From JAVVPL01 sp036655775 (GTDB taxonomy: Bacteria > Bacteroidota > Bacteroidia > Bacteroidales > P3): DNA of 32,448 nucleotides. Positions within the stretch are counted from its first letter, which is position 1, and each line of letters opens with the position of its first letter. Below the pieces are notes generated by a model. The model made no database searches. It was given only the letters and a program-made list of their open reading frames with translations, and was not told the DNA's origin. The DNA is taken from the NCBI GenBank assembly GCA_036655775.1, contig JAVVPL010000009.1:1-32448 (forward strand), in the 5' to 3' direction. A program made the position numbers and the translations under genes. This document shows, one piece after another, positions 8,991-18,210 of this stretch.

Positions 8991-11900
8991 TTATTTAACT
9001 AAATTTTTGTACACTATGCTGCCTTTGACTGTTTGCAATCGAATCAAAACCATAGTATTTTGAAGATTGGTGGGAATTAAAATATGATCGGAATTATGAA
9101 TTGGATAATTTCCTAGTAGTTTTCCTTCAAGACTTAAAATTTCAACTTGTTCAATGCGTTGATTTCGAAGATTAACAATGTGAATTTGACCGTTTTGACT
9201 ATATACGGTAAATCCTTTTTTGAAATCGGTACTAGACTCTAAAGATATAGGCAAGGTGGTAAAATTACTTGCATTTGAATATTGACTATATAGAAGCTGT
9301 GCACATCGGGATTGAACTTGCCAAGTGTAGGCGGTGTTGGCTTTTAAATTATTGATGGTATAGATAGTTGCAAAATGACCTATGGTGGTGTCGTACTTAG
9401 CAGCAGTACTTGCTTTGAATAAGATATTATATTCATAGGTTTTTTGAGAAGGAGTCCAAGTCAATTGTACACTTGTGGGAGTTATAGCAATTGCATGCAA
9501 ATTGGTGGGAGGATAGCATGAAGGATAATTAAGGGTGGCACATTGTACCGAATCAGACCATTCACTTATATCCCCAGGAGCACAAGTCATACGCATACGT
9601 ATCCAATAGGTTGTATTTGCAGCCAATCCATAAAGTTCAATAGTGTCTTTTGCCGAGCTAGGAATTTCTTTGCCCCATGAAGTGGCATTGTCTTCTCTAA
9701 TTAATATAGAAATAGCTCTAGCTTCACTTTTCCAAACTAGGGTCACCGACTCAAAAGTAGGTTTGATAATGTGAAAATTTTCGGGGGCTGGACAGGTAAC
9801 ATATTGGGTGGTAAAATATTTTGGACTTGTCCAAAGGCTATGATCGGTGGTATCGGCCGTACATTGGGCTTGGATTTTGTATTCATATTTGGTACCCTCT
9901 TGAAGTTGGGAAAGTGTAATTTTAGTTGTATCTATTTTGGATTGTATCCAATCGGTAGTATTGAATTTACGATACGCAAAGGTGTATGAATGGGCTTCCC
10001 CTTTCCAAATCAAATCCACTTCATGAAGAGCGGAACGAATAACTCGACTATTGGTAATGGTATCACAAACATAAGGTGTAAGCGTTGTAAATGTATTGGT
10101 GGTCCATCGACTACTGTCATTGGCTGCACAAAGGCTCAAAACGCCCCATTGGTAGGGAGTGGCTGCAGCCAAAGATTTAAGTGTAATAGAAGGTAAATCG
10201 GTTGTTTGGTAGCTGTAGTCTGTTTGATCTTGTGTGCGATAACGTAAAAGCCATTGAGAAGATTTATCGGAAGAGGTCCAGGAAAGCATCGCTGAATCCT
10301 CTCCAACATGGCTACTAGTAAGATTTGTTGCCATAGGACAAGTATAATCCAAATTGATATTATCTACATATATACAACTATTGACACTTGCTTTTCCTGT
10401 GTTTTCTACATAAAATCCAATGGCAATTTTTCCGCTTTGTCCTTTTAATAAAATACTTTCATGAACACTATCTAAATTGCCTAATTTATTGGGACTTCCA
10501 GCTCCATAAGCTTTAAGGATATTGGATTTGGTATAGGTTTTACCTCCATCGGTAGAAAGAACTACCAAAAAACGAGCTTGACTATTTACACTATCCAAAC
10601 CCCCTATCTGCCAACGAGGAGCTAAAGCAAAATCAAAAGACAATAATAGATTATTTTCATCTGCACCTAAATCCATTACGGGTGTAAAAAACCAACTACT
10701 GGCATTGGCTGGAAAATTGCAATTGATGGCTTTGGTATTTGCATTTTGTTTCCATTTTCTAATATTCCAATCGCCTGTATTGTCAGTTAACACAGGGAAA
10801 GTCACACTATCTTTATCCGCAAATAAACTTTTGGTTCCTGTCCAATAAGCGGGGAAAAATTTGCCCTCTACCCAAAGATCGCTTTCAAAATTGACAAAAA
10901 GTGGCATTGCATATTTGGTATAAAATATAGGACTTGGAGCCGACCATATACTAGGTATATTTCCTTCACATACCGCTTGTACTCTAGCTTGTAAGGCCGA
11001 TTGGGAAACTAGTCCAGAGAGTATTCCAGGAAAGCTTGTTACATTTTGTGCGGGAGACCAAGTGGTGTCGAATTCGGCCTTATAGCTAAGGTTCCAAGAA
11101 GTGGGAGTAAGATCCGAACTCTCACTATTGATCCACTCTAAGGCTGCAGAATGGGTAGTAATTGTAGAATCAATAGCAAGTACTCTAGATACATAATCAC
11201 AAGAAAATATTTTTTCCACTTTGAGATATGTGATGGATGAAATGGATCTATGAGGAGAATAATAGACAAAACGGAAATTCACAATTTTATTGTCGTATCC
11301 TGTGATTTCTATACTTCGCTCTTGTACTGCCGTGGTGCTCAGTGTGTAGTTTGTACTATTGAGAGTGTACAAAGTTTTGAAATCAACTCCGTTTTCTGTA
11401 ATTTGAACAAGAAGCGAATCGGACTCAGTTAATTTATAACCTACATTCCCCATCATTGGTCCAGGAACTTTGGAGGTAAAGCCAAAAAATAAACGATGTT
11501 TACCCGATTCAAATACAACAGAGGGACTCATGGCATCTGATTGCGTAAGCTCTCCTTCCGAAACATAGGTTGCCAATTCACAATCGTTGCCAACCATCGC
11601 AATGGGGGCTACTTTATAATATGGAGAACCTGGTAAATTCTTAATTATAGTAGACCATCCTGCGGCCATTTCATTTTGTTTTTCTCCATTAAAACCAAAG
11701 AATGCTGGAAGTTTTGACCAAGTTCTTTCGCCAATTTGACTAGAGGTACTGGAATAAACAGTATCACTTCCATCCACACTCCAGGCCGTAATCCAATAAC
11801 GACCATTGGGAATTAAATTTTGAATTTTAAATTCAGAAGCACTTCCTTTATAAATTACTTTGGCTCCATTGCTGAGGGTATCGCCTACTTGCAACTTTCC

Positions 11901-13202
11901 TTTAGGACTTGCCTGGGCATATTCATCGGCACTATATAAGGCTATCACCATGGTATGTTTCTCTTTATTTGCCGTCAATTGCAGGGTGATACTATGGGTG
12001 TCTCTTTGCATCGTTTTTAACGAAGGGGCACCAAACAAGGTTCGTACCGAATCTCTTAAGGGGGTAGTACTATAAAGAATAGGCCCCGAACATTGATTGT
12101 TGTAGCTAAATATATGATACTGATATTGTGTGGAAGGCTGTAATTCGGAAAGTGTATATTTATCGGTGGCAGCAAAACCTATAACTTTGGCATTGCCCAA
12201 TAAACTATCTTTGCTATATGTAATGCCCGCTTGAGGTTGTACATCCAATATCCGTTCAGTACTTTGTAATACTAAATATCCATCGGCTTTAGCTTCTTTG
12301 GTGAAAGCAAAAGACAAACCCGTAGATAAAATATCGGAAGACACAAAGTCGGAAGGTGGATTGGAGGCTACGCATGCAGGCGGAGGCGAAAAAGTATAGA
12401 CTAAATTAGGAGCTGGATATACCTTTGCGCTAAACATATTTTTATTCCACACACTAGCACTTTTGGTAACTTTAGTCCAATCGGCAGAGGCACTCAAAAG
12501 TGACAAATCGGTTTTATTGTTTTTTAAACCTATTTGAAAAGAGAGGCTCAAGGGTTTTGGGGCTGTAATTTGTGCATTTTTGTAAGCAATCTGAAATGTT
12601 TTGTCTTCAGACAAACGAATTTGATAATTCAATGTATCGTAATAATTGGCAGCAGTTCGAATCAAAATATTTTTAAATTGAACAACTAATACACGACTAC
12701 CCACTGTAGTTCCCTCAAGTTTATAGCTAATTTGTGTAAACACAGGATCTTGATCTGACGTTTGCAAACTCATTACGGTATCAGAGTACAAATTTCCTAT
12801 CACTCGCATTGTATTTTCACACGCATTACCATAAAATCCTGTATATGCAAAGCCAGGGAAAATACTATCGTCGGCAGTAGCACCCCCTAAATAGAGTAAG
12901 CCTCGTGTATTTATCGTAAAAGTAGTGTAGGTTTGATCACACCATCGAAAAGGGAAACCAATTTGAAAACCTTTTGTTCCTATTGGTTCACAAACGTCTA
13001 CATTTACACCAGTTTTGGTGGAAAGAATGCTTTTGGCATCAAAATCTTTGCCATATAATTGGGTTCCAATAGGTGTACCATCAGAAATTTCTTGATAAGG
13101 CGTAGCCGTGGAAGCCTCCACAACATACGTATTCGCTGGCTGCGCCCAGGCAAAGAAGCAGGCGAATAGAAAGCCAAAACCTAATAATAATTTTTGTTTC
13201 AT
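8991..13202 (-). CDS. Giant secreted fibronectin III adhesin-like protein (T9SS cargo)
   Basis: 1,403-residue paralog of the proteins at 319-4722 and 20040-24214. Signal peptide about 1-20 (FFAWA-Q). N-terminal beta domain about 25-275 (PFRWCDQTYTTFTINTRG, then L-Y-L-G), Fn3-like repeats about 277-390 and 392-495, a beta-sandwich about 498-665, Fn3 about 667-762, a cleaved-adhesin/MAM-like sandwich about 765-953 (VVLSTDGGKTY, YVDNINLDYTC), Fn3 repeats about 955-1042, 1046-1132, 1136-1223 and 1228-1317, and an atypical T9SS C-terminal domain about 1325-1403 (FTVYSQNGQIHIVN, no YPNP). Known relatives in Bacteroidota are surface adhesins; the ligand cannot be told from sequence. First gene of a probable two-gene operon. 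A -7 box lies 85 bases upstream and a TPR/HTH regulator gene sits just beyond. Confidence 0.88.
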   Translation of the reverse strand: MKQKLLLGFGFLFACFFAWAQPANTYVVEASTATPYQEISDGTPIGTQLYGKDFDAKSILSTKTGVNVDVCEPIGTKGFQIGFPFRWCDQTYTTFTINTRGLLYLGGATADDSIFPGFAYTGFYGNACENTMRVIGNLYSDTVMSLQTSDQDPVFTQISYKLEGTTVGSRVLVVQFKNILIRTAANYYDTLNYQIRLSEDKTFQIAYKNAQITAPKPLSLSFQIGLKNNKTDLSLLSASADWTKVTKSASVWNKNMFSAKVYPAPNLVYTFSPPPACVASNPPSDFVSSDILSTGLSFAFTKEAKADGYLVLQSTERILDVQPQAGITYSKDSLLGNAKVIGFAATDKYTLSELQPSTQYQYHIFSYNNQCSGPILYSTTPLRDSVRTLFGAPSLKTMQRDTHSITLQLTANKEKHTMVIALYSADEYAQASPKGKLQVGDTLSNGAKVIYKGSASEFKIQNLIPNGRYWITAWSVDGSDTVYSSTSSQIGERTWSKLPAFFGFNGEKQNEMAAGWSTIIKNLPGSPYYKVAPIAMVGNDCELATYVSEGELTQSDAMSPSVVFESGKHRLFFGFTSKVPGPMMGNVGYKLTESDSLLVQITENGVDFKTLYTLNSTNYTLSTTAVQERSIEITGYDNKIVNFRFVYYSPHRSISSITYLKVEKIFSCDYVSRVLAIDSTITTHSAALEWINSESSDLTPTSWNLSYKAEFDTTWSPAQNVTSFPGILSGLVSQSALQARVQAVCEGNIPSIWSAPSPIFYTKYAMPLFVNFESDLWVEGKFFPAYWTGTKSLFADKDSVTFPVLTDNTGDWNIRKWKQNANTKAINCNFPANASSWFFTPVMDLGADENNLLLSFDFALAPRWQIGGLDSVNSQARFLVVLSTDGGKTYTKSNILKAYGAGSPNKLGNLDSVHESILLKGQSGKIAIGFYVENTGKASVNSCIYVDNINLDYTCPMATNLTSSHVGEDSAMLSWTSSDKSSQWLLRYRTQDQTDYSYQTTDLPSITLKSLAAATPYQWGVLSLCAANDSSRWTTNTFTTLTPYVCDTITNSRVIRSALHEVDLIWKGEAHSYTFAYRKFNTTDWIQSKIDTTKITLSQLQEGTKYEYKIQAQCTADTTDHSLWTSPKYFTTQYVTCPAPENFHIIKPTFESVTLVWKSEARAISILIREDNATSWGKEIPSSAKDTIELYGLAANTTYWIRMRMTCAPGDISEWSDSVQCATLNYPSCYPPTNLHAIAITPTSVQLTWTPSQKTYEYNILFKASTAAKYDTTIGHFATIYTINNLKANTAYTWQVQSRCAQLLYSQYSNASNFTTLPISLESSTDFKKGFTVYSQNGQIHIVNLRNQRIEQVEILSLEGKLLGNYPIHNSDHILIPTNLQNTMVLIRLQTVKGSIVYKNLVK

Positions 13203-13442
13203 TTCCGTTTTATTTTGGAGTTTATAATTCTAAAAATTTTATGCGAAGTAACTAAAAAAAACAAGAATGCAAGAAAATAAAAAATCACAAATTTAAACGT
13301 GCTGTTTTTTTTGCTTTACATTTTATTACATTTCAACATAACAATTTTTAAACCAAGAAATTACATATAGTATATTTTTTTACAAGAGCCTATACTATTG
13401 TGAAGATAAACGACAAAACACCCTTAAAAAGAAATTTTAAAA
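13203..13442 (-). other. Intergenic region upstream of the 8991-13202 gene
   Basis: Holds the candidate -7 box at 13288-13295 and an 8-bp inverted repeat (13367-13374 atagtata / 13391-13398 tatactat) lying 70-110 bases upstream of that box. No hairpin with a T-run follows the regulator stop codon at 13443, so read-through from the regulator gene into the adhesin gene is possible. Confidence 0.45.
13288..13295 (-). promoter_or_regulatory. Candidate -7 box of the 8991-13202 gene
   Basis: Minus-strand TAAATTTG matches Bacteroidota -7 TAnnTTTG exactly. No TTTG is found at the expected -33 spacing (TGTAAAG is there instead). Transcription would start near 13281, giving an approximately 80-base leader. 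Confidence 0.45.
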
Positions 13443-15267
13443 TTACAATTTTAGAAATACTTCATACAAATTTACCTCTGGAGATAAATTCATTTTTTTC
13501 TTTAGACGAAATTTGGCAGTACCTACCGATTGAAAAGTACGATTGGTCAGAGAGGCTATTTCTTTTGCACTTAAATTGAGACTAATTAATGCACATAAAC
13601 GCATTTCATTCGGTGTTAAACCAGGATATGAGGCTTCCAATTTTTGAAAAAAGCCACTATTTACTTGTTCAAAATACATTTGAAACTCGCTCCAATCCTT
13701 ATTGGGCGAAAATTCCTTGAGCAAACTTTGTTTATCCCATATTTCAATTGTTGTAATCGCTANNNNNNNNNNCTCGGCTTTTTAAAGTGAAATGTATTTT
13801 AAGATCTTTGACTTTATCCATTAAAGAGATAGCCAATTCATTGAACTTTAAAAATAAAAGCGCATTGGATGTAAGTTCTTTGTTTTTGGTGTCTAATTGT
13901 TCGCCAAAATGTTCTTTAAGCCCCTGTAAACGTTGCCCCTCCCCTTCTTTGGCTTCAGCTAAACGTTCTTTCATTAAATTATTGACCCTACATTGATATA
14001 AAATACGACGTGTCATCACAATAATGGCAATGCTTGCTAAGCCCGCCAATGCTAATAAAAACGCGATCCATAAATTTCGATTCGACACTTTTTCTTCCGC
14101 CAATTCTAAACTTTTTGCCTTTAGTTTGCGCTCTTGAAGGGTTTTATAATTATCAAATTTATATTTTAAAGTCATGAGCTTTTCTTCACCTTGCAAATTG
14201 GTGATTGAATCTAAAAGGCTATAACTTTGGTGTAATAAGAGATTGGCTTGCTTGTAATTGCCCTGCTTTTCACAGATGGCACTGGCCAAACGAAGCGTGG
14301 ACATTTGCATACTAATGGCATTGGCTCCTTGGGCTTCTCGTAGAAGTTGGTCGTTGACTTGTTGGGCCTTTGCATATTGGCCTTGATCGTATAAACCTAC
14401 GGCATAGCTACTTTGAATATACATGCGTAAATGATATTCTTTCTTAGAATCGGCCAAATCAAGGGCTCCTAGATAGTATTTTTTTGATAATTCATACTGT
14501 TTCAGTCCTTGGTAGGCCAAAGCTAAATTCAAATTTGCATATATTATTTCGTTGCCCGAATATTGTTCTAGCAATACTATACGGTGCATTTCTACAAAGG
14601 AATTGAGGGCTTCAGCATAGTTTTCTAAGCCTAAATAGGTGCCTCCAATATTGGAATAGGCCACATATTGTCCTCGTATATTGTTTTGTTTTTTGTAAAT
14701 GGCCAAACTTTTTTTGAAATACTCAATGGCTGTACTCCATTTGTTGAGAGAGCCAAAAACAATTCCCATCCCATTGTACGCCTTGGCTGCCCCTATGGAA
14801 TTTACATCAGATCCATACAAATCCATAATTCGATTAAAGCGCAACATGGCTTCATCAAACACTCCTAAATAAACTTCGGAACGACCCAATTGCGCTAAGG
14901 CTTCGATATGTAAATTTTGCCATTTTTTCTTAAGCGCCAAATCGGAAGAAGAAGTGATTTTTTTAAGCGAATTTTCAGTTTGGGCTACGGCCTTGGTCAA
15001 GCACATCACCGATTCTCTATATTTACCTGCATTAAAAAATAATTCACCGTATCGAATTTGATAATCGATAGCGGCATACATATTCTCGGTTCTTCGAGAA
15101 TACTCAATTGCTTTTTTTAATACTATTTTCTTTTGATCGATAGAAAATGTATCTATTTGCAAGATATGCTTCCAATAGTCCGTACTATCTTTCTCCGTGC
15201 GAGAAAAAAGAGAGGTTGGGAAATATAAAAAGCATAAAAAGAGTAGGATTAGCTTAGTTTGCTTCAT
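13443..15267 (-). CDS. Membrane-spanning TPR / LuxR-type HTH regulator, interrupted by an assembly gap
   Basis: One-component transcriptional regulator, about 605 residues, split by 10 Ns (13763-13772). Signal peptide or N-terminal anchor about 1-22; TPR-like helical repeats about 50-370 (AAKAYNGMGIVFGSLNKW, YVAYSNIGGTYLGL); a transmembrane helix about 402-422 (LWIAFLLALAGLASIAIIVM); a cytoplasmic coiled coil with NKELTS; after the gap, a helix-turn-helix (LTPNEMRLCALISLNLSAKE to FRLKKKMNLS). The downstream part reads in frame as AITTIEIWDKQSLLKEF through to the gap. A true gap of zero or any multiple of 3 bases restores the frame, and the spacing matches the paralog at 24287-26074. TPRs probably face the periplasm and the HTH the cytoplasm. 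Likely targets are the neighbouring adhesin genes (inferred from position). Confidence 0.85.
13763..13772. other. 10-N assembly gap inside the regulator gene
   Basis: Nominal 10-base spacer. Removing it entirely makes the flanks join in frame (CGA-GTA-GCG, Arg-Val-Ala), and the joined protein is within about two residues of the paralog's spacing between NxELTS and the conserved Trp. It is best read as a placeholder, not a real frameshift. Confidence 0.8.
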
Positions 15268-15285
15268 TGAATTTAGTTTTCAATA

Positions 15286-15316
15286 CAAATATAGGCTTTT
15301 TTTTTGAAATATCCAA
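15286..15316 (-). promoter_or_regulatory. Promoter of the TPR/HTH regulator gene
   Basis: Minus strand: -33 TTG (15314-15316), 20-bp spacer, -7 TATATTTG (15286-15293). The start codon at 15267 lies about 12 bases past the expected transcription start. The -33 falls in the short gap just before the end of the upstream dehydrogenase gene, so the regulator has its own promoter. Confidence 0.65.
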
Positions 15317-15323
15317 TAATAAA

Positions 15324-16076
15324 TTATTCCGTGAAGGCTGTAGAAAATCGATAAACTACTTTTAATATCCATTTATTGGGCAAAATAGTAGCCAATATTT
15401 TTGCCATTTTCATAGTAAAACCTGGAATAATCACTAATTTTTTTTTAAACATGGAATCGATGGCATACTTGCTGACCTCCACCGATGACATTCCTTTCAT
15501 TTTGAATGAAACACTGGCCGTTTTATTAAATTCGGTTTTGACAGGACCTGGACAAAGTGTACTGATGACCACTTTGGAATGTTCTTCTTTTAATTCTTGA
15601 TACACCGCTTCGCTAAGGCGCAACACAAATGCTTTGGAGGCATAATACGTAGCCATCATGGGCCCTGGCGCAAAAGCAGCCGAAGAAGCTACATTGAGGA
15701 TATAGCCTGCGTTACGAGCCCTCATATCGTTTAGAAATAATTTCATCAATAAATGAAGGGCTTTGATGTTGATATCAATCATTCCTGCATCTTCCTTGAT
15801 GGGGGTTTGTGAAAATGCCCCAAAAAGGCCATAACCTGCATCATTGATCAGAATATCTATATTTTGATTTTTTACTTGTTCATAAAGCGTATAACAATTT
15901 TCCTCTAGGGCTAAATCTAAAGCGATAATCTGCGCATTGGTCGACACCGCTTGGGCCAATTGTTCCAAACGCTCTTTGCGGCGAGCCACCAAAATTAAAT
16001 CATAGCCTAAAGATGACAGATAAAGAGCCATATCGTGCCCTAAACCACTCGAAGCTCCTGTAATTAAAGCAATCAT
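15324..16076 (-). CDS. Short-chain dehydrogenase/reductase (SDR)
   Basis: NAD(P)-dependent oxidoreductase of the classical SDR family, 250 residues; substrate unknown. Rossmann cofactor motif TGASSGLG (residues 6-13), NDAG in place of NNAG (78-81), catalytic Ser in VASSAAF (131/132), YYASK with Tyr144 and Lys148, and PGPVKTEF after the catalytic motif. The R-R-K after LVA suggests NADP preference. The start is placed at 16076 instead of the upstream in-frame ATG at 16142, because the SDR fold begins at once (MIALITGASSGLG) and a two-box promoter lies between the two ATGs. The C-terminal tail (about 215-250) is rich in basic and hydrophobic residues and may touch the membrane. It sits alone between two surface-protein blocks, with no evident functional link. 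Confidence 0.9.
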   Translation of the reverse strand: MIALITGASSGLGHDMALYLSSLGYDLILVARRKERLEQLAQAVSTNAQIIALDLALEENCYTLYEQVKNQNIDILINDAGYGLFGAFSQTPIKEDAGMIDINIKALHLLMKLFLNDMRARNAGYILNVASSAAFAPGPMMATYYASKAFVLRLSEAVYQELKEEHSKVVISTLCPGPVKTEFNKTASVSFKMKGMSSVEVSKYAIDSMFKKKLVIIPGFTMKMAKILATILPNKWILKVVYRFSTAFTE

Positions 16077-16112
16077 TTGTTTAAATTTTTTTGTAAATAC
16101 ACTTAATTTTGT

Positions 16113-16143
16113 CAAATGTACATCATTTAAACAAATTTTCAAA
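16113..16143 (-). promoter_or_regulatory. Promoter of the SDR gene
   Basis: Minus strand: -33 TTTG (16140-16143), 19-bp spacer, -7 TACATTTG (16113-16120). This is a full match to the Bacteroidota housekeeping promoter and leaves an approximately 30-base leader to the ATG at 16076. Its position rules out the ATG at 16142 as the start for this transcript. Confidence 0.8.
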
Positions 16144-16213
16144 AATTTTATTATTTTTTTTGAAAATTTTAATAAAATACTTTATTCGTTTGTTAAATTG
16201 CATTTTATAATTA

Positions 16214-16256
16214 TTTGCAGTAGTATTTTATGTATTAAAAAATTCTTTGCAGTAGT
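16214..16256. repeat. 11-bp direct repeat, possible operator pair
   Basis: tttgcagtagt occurs at 16214-16224 and 16246-16256, start to start 32 bases (about three helical turns), in the intergenic region upstream of the plus-strand T9SS cargo operon. Same-face spacing suits cooperative binding by a regulator, but no second instance was noticed elsewhere in the window. Confidence 0.4.
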
Positions 16257-16442
16257 CAAATGAGCAACATTAATATACATTCTGCAATTTTATATACTAT
16301 CTTTACTTTCTAAAATCAAGGATATCTAAAAATTTATCTCGAAATGAAATAAACATGCGTTCAAAATCGCAAGCAAGAGAGAGTATGAAAATAAATGTTT
16401 GTGCATTTTATTAAAAACAGTTTACTAAAAATTACATATATT

Positions 16443-18152
16443 ATGAAAATAGCTTTTACTTCTTTACTCTTTTTTTTACTTTTCATAAATTCAGGACACG
16501 CTCAAACTATGAAGGTTTCCAAAGATTTTGAATCGAGGAAAATTCTTTTGGAGGAATTTACAGGCATGCATTGTGGATATTGTCCTCAAGGACATACTGT
16601 GGCAAGAAATTTAACACAAGCCCAAAAGGGAAATATTTATGTGCTTGCCATACACACTGGTTTTTTGTCAGTTCCAGGAAGTGATGAGCCAGATTTTAGA
16701 TGTGATTATGGAGAGGCTTTGTATAAGCAATCGGGAGAAGGAGGTTTCCCTTCTGGCACCTTGAATCGCGAAATGTTTCGTTCGCACATTTTAACTTTGG
16801 ATCGATCGACTTGGGGTATCTATGGTAGAGAAATTGTAAAGGATACGGCAAAAGTAAATCTTTGGATGGAATGTAGTATTGACAAGGAAAGCAGAGTGGC
16901 AAATATTCGAGTGGAAGGATATTATAGTATGGATTTAGGTCAAAATTATGCTCTTTTAAATATAGCTATGACCGAAAACAATATTAAAGGACCTCAAACA
17001 GGTGCGGGTATTGGATCGGACTATATTCACCAACATGTACTTAGAGATTTGATTACTGGACAATGGGGAGATACCCTATATAAACCTATGGTGGGCGAGT
17101 ATTTTACAAAAACATATACGTATACTATTCCAGATAGTCTTAAAAAAGTACCCCTCAAATTAGAAGATCTTGAATTTATTGCTTTTGTCAATTTGGATAC
17201 TATAGGAGTGTTGAATGTGACTGGAGTCAAAGCAAGTATCCCTACACTTAGCAAAGCTTTGGCAGCACAAATAAAATCTATAAAAATTTCTAAAACACAT
17301 GCGTATACTTATTTCCCTGTGTATTTAGAAAATCTTTCAAGCACGCCTATTCATTCGGCCGAATTTCTTATCAACATAGGCTCCAATAAACAAACTTGTA
17401 GCTGGACGGGCAATATCCCCCCTTTTAGCGAAGACAGTATTCACATTTCTTGCAAAAGCTATGCAGTGGAAAAATTTCAAAATTATTCAATTGAATTAAA
17501 AGGATTGAATCAACAAGCATACGTTGGAAATAAATTGACTGGCGTATTCCAAGCGCCTAGCGAATGTACACCCAAAATTTTTATAGAATTTATGACGGAT
17601 GTGTATGGTGCCGATAATACGCTCTATCTAAAGGATAGGGAAGGAAATATACTCAAAAAAATGGGGCCTTTTACCGATAAAGTTAAATTGTATAGAGATA
17701 GTTTTGAATTTACACAACCTGGCGTATATGCGTTTGAACTTACGGATGCTTGGGCCAATGGGGTCATAGATGGATTTTACAGACTTTATGATGCGGATCA
17801 CCGCACTATTTTTGCAGAAAATAATACAATTTTAGATTTTGGCGATATCGTTTTTTTTAATACGGTGGAGAAAATTGAAAATGAAGCGATCCTCTATGCA
17901 GAAAACTTACGTTTGAACGCATTTCCAAATCCTGCAAATGGAAATACGCAAATAAATTTTATTTGCCCCAAAAGTGGGAATGCCAATTTGGCTATTTTTG
18001 ATATTCAAGGAAAACGGATTTTTGCTAGCTGTGTGCCTGTGCAAGCCAACACGCCATATCAACAGCCCATAAGTAATCTACAAACAGGATTTTATTTTGT
18101 TAAAATTTCACAAAACGAAAATTCAAAAACACTCAAATTAATTATACAATAA
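16443..18152 (+). CDS. Omp28-related T9SS cargo with thioredoxin-like CGYC motif
   Basis: 569-residue secreted protein. The signal peptide is about 1-20 (FINSGHA-Q) if started at 16443; the longer frame from 16395 would put 16 polar/mixed residues before the signal peptide, so the later ATG is chosen. Residues 32-48 (KILLEEFTGMHCGYCPQG) match the Omp28-like family, a thioredoxin-like fold with C44-G-Y-C47, and GGFPSGTLNR resembles the cis-Pro loop region. A beta-sandwich about 390-465 has FTQPGVYAFELTDAWANG, a pattern common in Bacteroidota extracellular proteins. The C-terminal T9SS type A domain covers about the last 78 residues (AFPNPANG, IFDIQGKRIF, LQTGFYFVKI). First gene of a probable three-gene plus-strand operon. 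A surface redox or protein-folding role is possible but unproven. Confidence 0.85.
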   Translation: MKIAFTSLLFFLLFINSGHAQTMKVSKDFESRKILLEEFTGMHCGYCPQGHTVARNLTQAQKGNIYVLAIHTGFLSVPGSDEPDFRCDYGEALYKQSGEGGFPSGTLNREMFRSHILTLDRSTWGIYGREIVKDTAKVNLWMECSIDKESRVANIRVEGYYSMDLGQNYALLNIAMTENNIKGPQTGAGIGSDYIHQHVLRDLITGQWGDTLYKPMVGEYFTKTYTYTIPDSLKKVPLKLEDLEFIAFVNLDTIGVLNVTGVKASIPTLSKALAAQIKSIKISKTHAYTYFPVYLENLSSTPIHSAEFLINIGSNKQTCSWTGNIPPFSEDSIHISCKSYAVEKFQNYSIELKGLNQQAYVGNKLTGVFQAPSECTPKIFIEFMTDVYGADNTLYLKDREGNILKKMGPFTDKVKLYRDSFEFTQPGVYAFELTDAWANGVIDGFYRLYDADHRTIFAENNTILDFGDIVFFNTVEKIENEAILYAENLRLNAFPNPANGNTQINFICPKSGNANLAIFDIQGKRIFASCVPVQANTPYQQPISNLQTGFYFVKISQNENSKTLKLIIQ

Positions 18153-18210
18153 GAATTAAAACGAAGATACACAAAACAAATACTAAATTATAAACACAAA
18201 AATTACAACT

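Larger units (their letters stand above)
16077..16442. other. Divergent intergenic region between SDR and the Omp28-type gene
   Basis: The 366 bases contain no gene. They hold the SDR promoter on the minus strand (16113-16143) and an 11-bp direct repeat (16214-16224, 16246-16256). For the plus-strand operon the best -7-like site is TATCTTTA at 16298-16305, one base off consensus and without a clear -33, so its promoter is uncertain. Confidence 0.6.

Noticed and set aside
13443..13724. Separate small LuxR-type protein of 93 residues
   Set aside because: Its apparent start is a TTG in the middle of a continuous frame reaching the N-spacer; it is the C-terminal part of the TPR regulator.
16077..16142. 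Upstream ATG extending the SDR gene by 22 residues
   Set aside because: A full -33/-7 promoter lies between this ATG and the fold's natural start, so the transcript begins after it.
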